Shown here: positions 51,506 to 61,000 of the stretch, one piece after another
How the letters are laid out: every line of letters starts with the position of its first letter
Numbering within the stretch: the first letter of the stretch is position 1
Origin: Paenibacillus eucommiae
GTDB lineage: Bacteria > Bacillota > Bacilli > Paenibacillales > NBRC-103111
Assembly (NCBI RefSeq): GCF_017874215.1
Contig: NZ_JAGGLB010000038.1
Span: forward strand, 1-64,000
Length of the DNA stretch: 64,000 nucleotides
Reading direction: 5' to 3'
Program-made: the position numbers and the translations under genes
Notes under the pieces: model-generated
What the model was told of the DNA's origin: nothing
Seen by the model: only the letters and a program-made list of their open reading frames with translations
Databases searched by the model: none

Positions 51506-53758
51506 TCACCCATTTTTGCGAAACTCACCGGGTGAGATCCCGCAATATTTCTTGAAAGTGCTTACAAAGGTAGTGTTGTTCATATAACCAACCTTTTCCC
51601 CAACTTCTGCGATAGGCATATTAGAATTTTTCAAGATCTTTTTGGCATGGGAAATTCTGACCTTATTCAGATAGTCCACATAATTCACCTGAAACGTCTT
51701 TTTAAAGTAATTAGAAAAATACTTGGGCGTTGTATGAAAAATGTCAGCCATATGATCCTGATATAAATTATCCATATAATGGGCTTCTATATATTGCGAA
51801 ATAAAGCCCGGATTCAGTTTACTCTTGGAGGCTTTGACCGCCGCTTCTGCCACAGCATCCACTACATGCACAAGAGCCTGCCGAATCTCCTGATGATGAA
51901 GCGCTTCTTCAATCTCCCGGCTAAATGCCAGCTCCAGTGATCCTAAGTCCGGCTTTTTGTTCCCATCTCCATCCACATGCTGAATCAATTGATAAAATAT
52001 ACATTTGGCAATATGAATCAATTGAAGGAAATTGATACCCAGGCGTACATTCTCCAGCATGATATCATCGATAATGCGAATCGTCTCTTCCACATTGCCG
52101 CTGATCAGGCAGTTGGACATCCTGTCAATGTCATCAAGCGGGAAGAACACCTTGCCCGAAAAACGAATATGTTCAAAATCAATGACAGGCTGCTCTTGAT
52201 TAACATTTCTGTACAGCAAGCTATCCATCACATTCTGATAAGCTAACCGGTAATTCGGGATGCTTGGCACATACAGCTGGCTAATCGCAGCTAGCATGGT
52301 ATATTGCTGCAGCACATCCTGCTCAGCCCCCTTGATAAAACTTTCGATGTCCTGCTCAATTTTTCGTTTTTCAGCTTTTGTGGAAACTGGAACCATCACC
52401 AGAAAATCCAGATTCTTGGCATGCAGGACCGCGATGTTATCGAGCTTCTGGTTTAAATCCCGCTGTAGAAACTGCAGAAGTCCTTCTATTCGCAGCGAAG
52501 TATGGGATTGACTCTTGTTACGAGGAAGCATGCGAATACACACCATTACAAATAACGGGCCATGCCAGAATTCATACCGGTATTGTTCTAGCATACGCTC
52601 GGCTGCTTCAGCATCTGAATGATGATCCAACGCATCAATCCATACCCTCTTGCGCATGTCCAACTGGATATCCCTTATACTGCTTCTGTACGTCTCGTTC
52701 TCCGCTTGAATCATTCGAATACCGCTATGAATGGAACCATAGCCAGCAGCCTTATCCTGATTCCCGCCAAATAATCTGTACAGCTTTTGAACAGGCCTGA
52801 ACAAATAAATGCTAAGCCCCATCGACAAGATAACAGCAAGGACTATCGCCAGCAGCATAATTAAATGATTAATCCGGGTAATCGATTCGATGTTCTGGAA
52901 GTGAAAGGGAAATTTGCTGATATAATAAAAACCATTATACTCAGACTGATACAAATTGTATTCGTCCCCTCTGTTCTTCAGCGTGGTTTGTTCTCCCTGA
53001 TTCAGCCCGAATCCCTTCAAGGTTTGGACAAGATCCCACTCCGCTTCCGTACTCATCACAACTTTTCGATTCTGATCCAAAATAATCAATGAAGCATCCT
53101 GAGCCATTGTCTTCAATACATGCTGCAGCAGCAGCTCTGAATTCACAAAGAACATGACGTTTTTATTGGACATATTGTTATTGCCTAGTATGACCAGCAG
53201 CTTTTTGAGTTCCTGCCTGTAGGGATTTGTCTGTTTGACATACACCCCCTCTGGAAAAACCTGGAGTGAATGCCTGGTTGCCGCATAAGCCCGCCAGTAG
53301 TCAACTGTATATAAATCATGCTTGTAATTTTGTTTGAACAGCTCCTGCAAACTAATCGTACCGCTTGAAGTGACAGCCAGATCATGACCTTGAAAGAAAA
53401 CCACCACCTCTTCCAGATACTCCAAGGATGCTGATGAAACCAGCATGTTGATCTGCTTCTGCATCATATAGGCACTGACCATATCCGTCCTCTGCCCATC
53501 AAATGCATCCAAGGTTTCATAGGGCAGCATATGGATGGAATAAATCAGATTATTCAGGTCCCTGAAGCTGTCATCGAATCTTTGGATCGCGCTCTCCACA
53601 ACCAGATTATTATTATCGCTGACTTGATCATAAATCTCTTCGACTGAGTTTCTAAATACGATATAGTTCGATGCAAACATCACGGCTATCACAAGAAGCA
53701 GGGCAAAAAAAATCTTCCAAGCCCCCAGGTTGGCCAGCATTCTGATTATTCGCACCAA
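51506..53758 (-). CDS. Membrane-bound AraC family regulator (YtdP-like)
   Basis: A 750-residue one-component regulator. Membrane segments at about 15-35 (FFALLLVIAVMFASNYIVF) and 297-320 (LIMLLAIVLAVILSMGLSIYL) enclose an extracellular sensor domain; a cytoplasmic region follows, and the C-terminal AraC domain has two helix-turn-helix units: DHMADIFHTTPKYFSNYFKK and PIAEVGEKVGYMNNTTFVST, ending CGISPGEFRK. It senses a sugar outside and binds DNA inside without phosphorylation. The start is TTG at 53758 or GTG at 53755, with GGGGTG upstream. It lies inside the importer operon, between permease and amidohydrolase genes. Confidence 0.92.
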   Translation of the reverse strand: MVRIIRMLANLGAWKIFFALLLVIAVMFASNYIVFRNSVEEIYDQVSDNNNLVVESAIQRFDDSFRDLNNLIYSIHMLPYETLDAFDGQRTDMVSAYMMQKQINMLVSSASLEYLEEVVVFFQGHDLAVTSSGTISLQELFKQNYKHDLYTVDYWRAYAATRHSLQVFPEGVYVKQTNPYRQELKKLLVILGNNNMSNKNVMFFVNSELLLQHVLKTMAQDASLIILDQNRKVVMSTEAEWDLVQTLKGFGLNQGEQTTLKNRGDEYNLYQSEYNGFYYISKFPFHFQNIESITRINHLIMLLAIVLAVILSMGLSIYLFRPVQKLYRLFGGNQDKAAGYGSIHSGIRMIQAENETYRSSIRDIQLDMRKRVWIDALDHHSDAEAAERMLEQYRYEFWHGPLFVMVCIRMLPRNKSQSHTSLRIEGLLQFLQRDLNQKLDNIAVLHAKNLDFLVMVPVSTKAEKRKIEQDIESFIKGAEQDVLQQYTMLAAISQLYVPSIPNYRLAYQNVMDSLLYRNVNQEQPVIDFEHIRFSGKVFFPLDDIDRMSNCLISGNVEETIRIIDDIMLENVRLGINFLQLIHIAKCIFYQLIQHVDGDGNKKPDLGSLELAFSREIEEALHHQEIRQALVHVVDAVAEAAVKASKSKLNPGFISQYIEAHYMDNLYQDHMADIFHTTPKYFSNYFKKTFQVNYVDYLNKVRISHAKKILKNSNMPIAEVGEKVGYMNNTTFVSTFKKYCGISPGEFRKNG

Positions 53759-53782
53759 TAACTACACCCCTTTTTATCTCAA

Positions 53783-54655
53783 TCAGCCTTTTTCTGAGCC
53801 AAGCATTACCCCCTTGGCAAAATATCTTTGAGCCAGCGGATACAGCATACAAATAGGAAGCATCGTAATAAAGATGGTGGCATTCTTGATCGCTTCTGCC
53901 GTCAGACGACTGCTTCCCCCCATATTGTTGGCTTCTCTCGCCGTATCGAATATCAGCATATCACGCAGCACCAGCTGCAGGGGGAACAGCTTGACATCAT
54001 TCAAATAAATAAGCGGCAGGAAGAAGCTGTTCCAATGACCCATGAAATAAAACAGGCCAATCGAGGCTAATGCCGGTTTGGAAAGCGGTATCACAATACT
54101 AAATAATACACGAAGCTCTGACGCTCCATCCATGATAGCCGATTCCCGCAAGGATTCGGACATATTCTCATAGAAGCTTTTCAAAATCAGCAATTCGAAC
54201 GTCCAGATGGCATTAGGGATAATCAAGGCCCAGATCGAATCCACCATGCCGAGCTTTTGAACAATCAGGTAGTTCGGAATAATGCCGCCATTCAGAAACA
54301 TGGTCAGCACGATCAGAATCATAAAATACTTTCTGCCGAAAAAACCGGATCTGGAGAGCGGATAAGCCGCTATCGCCGTCATCAGCAAATTGATCGTGGT
54401 TCCGGTACCTGTATATAGAATCGTATTTAAATAAGCTCTTGGCACTTTTTCGCTGGAAAAAATCTCTTTATAAGCTTCAATATTGAAGCCCCGAGGGAAA
54501 ATAGTTATCTTGCTCTGCACAATATAGACAGTATCGCTAAACGAAACCGCCACAATATGCACAATCGGATAAACGGTAACCATGGCAATGACTACCATTA
54601 GTATATAATTAAAGATCGAAAATAGCGATATCCGGCTTGCCCTTGATCCTACCAT
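53783..54655 (-). CDS. Carbohydrate ABC permease, YtcP/LplC type
   Basis: A 290-residue permease with six membrane segments (the first ILMVVIAMVTVYPIVHIVAV). The EAA loop is LRESAIMDGASELRVLFSIV, and the end is QRYFAKGVMLGSEKG, as in this family. Its start overlaps the LplB-type gene's stop by seven bases, so the two are coupled. The regulator gene starts 24 bases after its stop. It is the partner of the LplB-type permease for oligosaccharide import. Confidence 0.92.
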   Translation of the reverse strand: MVGSRASRISLFSIFNYILMVVIAMVTVYPIVHIVAVSFSDTVYIVQSKITIFPRGFNIEAYKEIFSSEKVPRAYLNTILYTGTGTTINLLMTAIAAYPLSRSGFFGRKYFMILIVLTMFLNGGIIPNYLIVQKLGMVDSIWALIIPNAIWTFELLILKSFYENMSESLRESAIMDGASELRVLFSIVIPLSKPALASIGLFYFMGHWNSFFLPLIYLNDVKLFPLQLVLRDMLIFDTAREANNMGGSSRLTAEAIKNATIFITMLPICMLYPLAQRYFAKGVMLGSEKG

Positions 54656-55626
54656 AATCCCTTACCCCCGGCCTTTTTACTCATGAAATTGGCAGCCAGC
54701 AGCATTACCAAAGCAATCACGGCCTCGAACAAGCCAACGGCTGCTGCAAAGCTGTAGTTGCTCTCCAGCAATCCTTTTCTGTAAACAAATGTAGAGAAAA
54801 TATCCGCCACATCGTAGGTCATCGGATTATAAAGCAGCAGCACCTTCTCATAGCCAATGCGAAACATGGACCCGGCTTTCAGGATTAGGAGAACCAAAAT
54901 AGTAGGAAGCATCCCTGGTAAAGTAATGTAACCTATCATATGATGCCTTTTGCAGCCGTCCACTTTGGCAGCTTCATATAAAGTAGGATTGATGCCTGAA
55001 ATCGCAGCTAAATATATAATCGCTTCATACCCCATATGATTCCAAATATCAGAAACGACGTAAATCGTACGAAACCAGGCGGGATCAATAAGAAAATAAA
55101 TTTTCCCAAATCCAAAATATTGTATAAGCTGATTGACCGTTCCATTGCCCGGAGACAACATATCAATCACCATGCTGCTGACAATCACTATAGAAAGAAA
55201 GGAGGGGAAGTAACTGAGCGTCTGCACCCACTTCTTAAACAATCGCAATCGGACTTCATTCAGCAAAATGGCAAAAATAATCGGAATCGGAAAGCTGAAA
55301 ACCAGCGTATAAAATCCGAGCAAAAATGTATTTTTAAACAACAGCCAAAAATCTGGGCTGGAGAAAAAAGTCCGAAAATGCTTAAGCCCCACCCATTCAC
55401 TGTTTAAAATACCTACAAAAACCTGGTAATCCTTAAAGGCAATAATCATTCCGTATATGGGACCGTATCTGAATATTGCATAGAAAACCAGACATGGAAT
55501 AAAAATCAGCAAAAGCTGCCGGTCTCGCTTGAAATGATGCCACACTGAAGTCAGCCGCTTTTTCAGACCGCCAGATTGATTGCCCGCCGATTGATTGCTT
55601 TGCACTTCCATTTTTGCATGATGCAC
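54649..55626 (-). CDS. Carbohydrate ABC permease, LplB type
   Basis: A 325-residue permease. LLIFIPCLVFYAIFRYGPIYGM at the start, LSYFPSFLSIVIVSSMVIDM and the EAA loop LYEAAKVDGCKRHHMIGYIT define it. I prefer the GTG at 55626, which AGGTGGGG precedes, over the longer frame to 55668. The cytoplasmic N-terminus (Asn/Ser/Gln-rich, about 30 residues) is longer than in the copy at 29.4 kb. It lies 68 bases after the binding lipoprotein gene. Confidence 0.9.
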   Translation of the reverse strand: MHHAKMEVQSNQSAGNQSGGLKKRLTSVWHHFKRDRQLLLIFIPCLVFYAIFRYGPIYGMIIAFKDYQVFVGILNSEWVGLKHFRTFFSSPDFWLLFKNTFLLGFYTLVFSFPIPIIFAILLNEVRLRLFKKWVQTLSYFPSFLSIVIVSSMVIDMLSPGNGTVNQLIQYFGFGKIYFLIDPAWFRTIYVVSDIWNHMGYEAIIYLAAISGINPTLYEAAKVDGCKRHHMIGYITLPGMLPTILVLLILKAGSMFRIGYEKVLLLYNPMTYDVADIFSTFVYRKGLLESNYSFAAAVGLFEAVIALVMLLAANFMSKKAGGKGLW

Positions 55627-55694
55627 GATTTGTCCCCACCTATCCGGAAGCGGCACCTGTGAAGACACACAGATGCAGCCCTTCTTATCTTCTA

Positions 55695-57353
55695 TCAGTT
55701 GCTAGCATTAAATCTTTGCTGAGCCGCGTTATATACATCGATATATTTTGAAGCCCCTATTCTTTCCGCATTTTTCAACCAATCCTGCCATTCTTTCTCG
55801 CTATATGAATCTGTCAGCACATATTTGGCACTGAACTCTTTGGCTGACTTATCCAGTGAAGAGTAAAGCTCAGAGATCGTCGCGGATTCCGCATCCGTAA
55901 TTTTCAAGATGGGATCAGATGCTTCATATTTGTTGCCTTTGTTAATCAAGTCCTGCGCTTCCTGTTCCTTTTCCGTGTAATTGAAGTACACGCTGCGCTT
56001 ATCCACATTCAAATACATATTGGGAATCCACAGGCCATAGCGTTCCGTGAGCACATCAATATCCACCAAAGGCACATCCGTCAACCCCGGATATACAGGC
56101 TTGCCGTCCTCACCCCATGTGAAGGTTTCTCCTTCCACACCAATCGTGATCAGTTCAGAACCTGAAGGGCTAATCAAGTAATCCAGCAATTTCAGGGCTG
56201 CTTCCTTGTTTCCATTATTGGCCACATTAACACCACCAATCGTAATGTCAGGCAAAGTGCGGATATGGCCAGTGGGGCCAATCGGGTTGCCATAACGCAA
56301 ATCATACGAAGGATTGGCTGAGCTGACCTGGTTGTAGAACATATCCAGTCTGCCAATCCAGTCAAATGTAACAAATGACCGGTCATTGGTTGTCATCTTG
56401 GCTGTCCAGGACTCCGGCGTATCCGTGAGGAACTCGGGATCCAATAATCCTTCCTGGTACAGTTTTTTCATAAAATCAAGCATTTCTTTATACTCCGGCT
56501 GAGTCGTGGCCAATTTCCATTTCTGATTCGCCTCATCGTAAACGGCTGGATAATAAGGCTCTCCCGTTCCTCCTATCCCCCAACCATAAGCCCAGTCAGA
56601 GAAAATAACTTCTTTGGTTTTGGATGCATACGGATAAGAATCAGGGTAAGCTGCTTTTAACTTCTTAAGCGCCTGGTAAAACTCCTCCGTATTTTCCCAT
56701 GGCTTGATATTATGCTGATCGAATAAATCCTTTCTGTACATAAACCCGTGGTTCACATCGCGATTAACGCCATAAACAGGCCAGGAGTACAAGTTATTGC
56801 TGTCATCTGTAAACGATTTCATAACCCAGCTGTTTTCTTCTATATACTTCTTGCTGAAATTAGGCAATTGATCTGCATACTCATTGATGGCTGCCAATGC
56901 TTTCTGTCTGCCTAACTTATTCGCTTCTGATAGCGTCAGAGAACTGATAATATCCGGCAGCTTGCCTGAAGCCAGTATAACCTTCAGCTTATCCTGATAA
57001 GTAGAGAACGGGTAGCCTTGCAAGACCAGCTTGATGCCTGTGCGCTTTTCAATTTCTTTTACGATCATTCTGTCATTCACATTGGCATCTTCACTCGATA
57101 CCATCCAGGTGATCGTAGTCGGCTTGTCAACCAGAGGCAGCTTCAATCCGCCGGTATCCCCGTATTGTGCAGCATCGCCCTGCTGCCCGTCTGCTGCTTT
57201 ACCTGTGCTTCCGTCCGTTACTGCCGGGCTATTCGTATTTCCTGCTCCCTCCCCCTGATCACCACTGTTTTTGTTCGAAGAACAACCGGCCAAGAGCATG
57301 ATGGCCAGCAAGCACAACCACAGCCCTTTCCATCTCGTCTTTCTTTTCAACAT
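55695..57353 (-). CDS. Solute-binding lipoprotein, LplA/YtcQ type
   Basis: A 552-residue binding protein. The lipobox is LLAIMLLAGCSSNKN (Cys near residue 24), followed by a Gly/Asn/Ala linker, then TTITWMVSSEDANVNDRMIV. Family signs such as KLPDIISSLTLSEANKLGRQ and LYQEGLLDPEFLTDTPESW are present. The ATG at 57353 has GGGGAGGAAG upstream; the frame reaches further without support. It is the first gene of a five-gene operon: binding protein, LplB-like, YtcP-like, AraC regulator, amidohydrolase. A cre-like site lies upstream. Confidence 0.91.
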   Translation of the reverse strand: MLKRKTRWKGLWLCLLAIMLLAGCSSNKNSGDQGEGAGNTNSPAVTDGSTGKAADGQQGDAAQYGDTGGLKLPLVDKPTTITWMVSSEDANVNDRMIVKEIEKRTGIKLVLQGYPFSTYQDKLKVILASGKLPDIISSLTLSEANKLGRQKALAAINEYADQLPNFSKKYIEENSWVMKSFTDDSNNLYSWPVYGVNRDVNHGFMYRKDLFDQHNIKPWENTEEFYQALKKLKAAYPDSYPYASKTKEVIFSDWAYGWGIGGTGEPYYPAVYDEANQKWKLATTQPEYKEMLDFMKKLYQEGLLDPEFLTDTPESWTAKMTTNDRSFVTFDWIGRLDMFYNQVSSANPSYDLRYGNPIGPTGHIRTLPDITIGGVNVANNGNKEAALKLLDYLISPSGSELITIGVEGETFTWGEDGKPVYPGLTDVPLVDIDVLTERYGLWIPNMYLNVDKRSVYFNYTEKEQEAQDLINKGNKYEASDPILKITDAESATISELYSSLDKSAKEFSAKYVLTDSYSEKEWQDWLKNAERIGASKYIDVYNAAQQRFNASN

Positions 57354-57424
57354 GTTCGTTCTTCCTCCCCAATAGGATTGTTGTCTTACGGATATCATAC
57401 TACACAGCGCCTTTTACCCTGTAT

Positions 57425-57438
57425 ATAAAACGTTTTCA
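57425..57438 (-). promoter_or_regulatory. cre-like site upstream of the importer operon
   Basis: On the minus strand, TGAAAACGTTTTAT agrees with the TGNAANCG core of catabolite-responsive elements bound by CcpA. It is about 72 bases before the start codon. A single site found by eye. Confidence 0.45.
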
Positions 57439-57562
57439 TTTGATTCGTGATTATCCCTAAGATCCGCCCAGAAACTGCTAAAAACCTTGATCTGGCACGA
57501 CTTTTTTCGATGTGGAAAATGCTGAACAGGTGGAAATCGCTAAATCCGGGGAGATAAGAAAT

Positions 57563-58050
57563 TCGCCTTGCGGCGTCCTTTGATGTGTGTTCATGGCGTT
57601 GGTGCATGACGGAGGGAATGGCTGTGGGCTCCAGCCGCTGTTAAAGATTTGTTCCCTTGAACGGAAAGGATGAGGGGTAGGAACAAATCTTTAAAGGCGG
57701 ACGCTACCGCTCTTCCTCCCACAGCCATTCCCTCTCCTAGCTACAATCGCACGAATCACTCGAACACCAAGCTCAAACGGACAGCCAGCAAGGGTTTTTC
57801 TCTGGATGGAAGGAGATTTCCCCGCGGGCCAAGCCGCTGGGACTGAAGATCAGCCCCGCCAACAGACACAACCGAGAGGAACTGTGTATTCGGGAATTTT
57901 TCACTCCAGGCTTCACCCAGAAAACTTATACTTTTTGGCACAAAAAAAGCCAAGGCTATTTCACCCTGACTCTAGATTTCTTGACAGCCAAATCGCACAG
58001 AGTTAAAAATGGAGCTCATTTCGGCGGAGGGTCGGCTGCTTCGGGAAATG
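57563..58050 (+). repeat. Dispersed mosaic repeat, locus 6, without palindrome array
   Basis: In order: TCGCCTTGCGGCGTCCTTTG, the inverted repeat TTAAAGATTTGTTCC / GGAACAAATCTTTAA (57641, 57680; 15 bp, perfect), GCGGACGCTACCGCTCTTCC, AACGGACAGCCAGCAAGG, ATTTCCCCGCGGGCCAAGCC and AACCGAGAGGAACTG. In place of the palindromes comes the TTTTTCACTCCAGGC..TTGGCACAAAAAAA module also seen at 23.4 kb, and then AATGGAGCTCATTTCGGCGG. The array seems replaced by another block at the same position. Confidence 0.82.
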
Positions 58051-58089
58051 CTCTTCTTGTGCTCTTCACCTTAAAACTTAAAGCAATGT

Positions 58090-61000
58090 TTATTGACGAA
58101 TAGGAAGATCCGTCCGAACCGCATTGGAAACACGCACTTCGTCCATATATCCTTCCAAAATATTGCCTCCGCCCCAGCCCATAGAATCCCTTCCGAGAGC
58201 AAGCCAATTACTGTCCTTCCGGATACTATACGTATTCAGTCCAGACAAGGTACTGGAAGCTTTAAGTCTTCCATCCACGTACAAATTAAGAGTTTTCATA
58301 GCTGACGAATACGTCATAGCCAGATGATGCCATACCCCTCCTGTCAACGGTTCATGCGAGACCGCCGTTCTGAAGCTTCCATCGACATAGACCATAGCAA
58401 TCGGGTATCCGTTGCCGTCTCCTGCCTTTAACCCGTAGGCTAAACCCTTCTGCAGCAAATATCCCGAGCAAGGGTTGGTATCGCACTTCACCCAGCCTTC
58501 CACGGTCAGATCCTCCGTGATGTCCAGGCTATCGCTGTCCTCAATCCGAATATAGCCGCTTCCCCCAGAGGTCGATATCGCATTGCCAAACCGGCTGCTC
58601 GACCAATTCGTGCTTCCGTTTACCGTGCCCGTATTGCCAGCAGCAGATGCATCCCCGGCGGCAGTCCCCTGTCCTTCATTCACATGAAGCAGCAGTACGG
58701 TATTGCTGTCCGCCGCGTAAGGCTTATTCAGCGAGAATTCCGCTCTTGTCGTATTGGAAACACGCACTTCGTCGATATATCCTTCCAAAACATTGCCTCC
58801 GCCCCAGCCCATTGAATCCCTTCCGAGAGCAAGCCAATTACTGTCCTTCCGGATACTATACGTATTCAGTCCAGACAAAGTACTGGAAGCTTTAAGTTTT
58901 CCATCCACGTACAGATGAAGAGTTTTCATAACCGAGGAATACGTCATAGCCAGATGATGCCATACCCCTCCTGTCAACGGCTCGTTCGAGACTGCCGTTC
59001 TGAAGCCTCCATCGACATAGACCATTGCGATGGGATATCCGTTGCCGTCCCCTGCCTTTAAGCCGTAGGCCAATCCCTTCTGCAGCAAATATCCCGAGCA
59101 AGGGTTGGTATCGCATTTCACCCAGCCTTCCACGGTCAGATCCTCCGTAATATCCAGGCTATCGCTGTCCTCAATCCGAACATAGCCGCTTCCTCCATAA
59201 GTTGATATCGCATTGTCAAACCGACTGCTCGACCAATAGGTGCTTCCGTTTACAGTGCCGGCATTGCCCGCCGCAGATACATCTCCAGCGGCAGTCCCCT
59301 GTCCTTCATCCATATGAAGCAGAAGAACTGTACTCGAATCTGAAATATGAGTATAGTGACCAACGATAATATAATTTCCTTTCTTTTGATAATCGATGAT
59401 TTGCCCATTAACTTTTACACTTGTGACCGCAGGGGCATAGATTTGAACACATTCCGTGTTTGGCAAATCCAAGGTAGTATCGATTTCCAGCACTGTGCCT
59501 TCATAAGCAGCTGTCAGTCTGCTGGCGGCATGAGGAGAAAGAACAGTTATCAATTCGTCCTCTCCAGTCCCTGCCGCAGTATCTTTGAGCTTATAGCCGT
59601 TCATAATGGACATGCTTACCCTATTTCCAGCGATATCTTTCCGAATCATCGAAACCTCTGCATCTGTTAAATAGCCGCTGACTAGCTTGTTTCCTGTACC
59701 CGGCTCACTGATCACAATCAAGTCTGTCCCTTCATTCCTAGTGATCGATAGTGCTGAACTTTGCATCGGAGATGCGGGAGCCCCGTTTATCGTGACCGTC
59801 TGTCTGGCAACCGTAATATCCGGATTTTCTCCTGCCTTGATAGGATACATCACAAAGTCCATATATGCAGGCAGATTAGCTGCTTGCTTGACATATTTGA
59901 CTTGTGGCGCTGCTTGTTTGTTCGCATAGTAAGGGCTATACCAGCCTCCAATCTGCGGGAAGACCCGAACCTTGCTGCTAATGCGTATCTCATCAACAGC
60001 TCCCGTCAGGCTGTTCCCGTAATAATCCGTACCGATTCGCAAATCGTACGTGCTGCTGCCGATCGCATAGGTGCTTAAACCCTTAGGCAGGACAATCGTT
60101 CTTTTAAGCTCGCCATTTACATACATTCTTAGCTGCTTCGTGTAGGAAGAATATGTCATAGCCATATGATACCACTCGTTAGGAATAACAGACTGATAGG
60201 CCTGTATGGTTCTCAACTGCCCGTCTACATATACCCAGCCTGTTGGAAGACCCGATACGTCCACAACCGCCAAGCCATAAGCATTACGCTTATTGATGCC
60301 ATACCCGAGCTGCTTGGTGCCATCCCACTGAAACCAGCCTTCAATTGTAATTTCATCTGTAATATCCAGGCTGTTATTGTCTGGAATGCTCAAATAACTG
60401 GAACCGCTTACTTTCAAAGCGGAATTAAATTTCCCGGATATCCAGGTTGGCGTCCCGGTTATTGCACCACTCATTCCATTGGACGAGGTGTCTTGAACAA
60501 CAGCCCCCGCACCTTCATCCAAATGAAGCAAGAGCCGGGTGTCGGCATCATTGGCATTAGCTGCTTCTGGCGGCAGTGATTCCTGTCCCTCTGTATAACT
60601 CGCCTCTAATCCGGAAGGATCCACGGGTATAACCCTCAGATTGGCTTCCGATATGTTATTCGTTTCGGTGACCTTCGTAATGGGATCGATCGTGAGCGGC
60701 ATGGGTTGGAACTGGAAACTGTTTTGAAGCTTATGAACCCCAGTTCCTGTAATGCGATCTCGAAGAATCCAATAATCAGGCTTTGCGAAAAAAATCTCCC
60801 GTTTCTGATTCGCGCTGGTATCCTTGCCGGGACCATATCCTGCAGTATATTCACCACTGACATAATCGAACGCCTTGCCGCTCTCCCAAACCGTATCCGT
60901 TACGGGAGCGGTGACGGAGAAGGGTCCGGCGGAGTTGCGATTTTGGGGCAAATCATCTACTAGCAAGGTATTATGGGATTCCGTAGATGCAAAGTACTGC

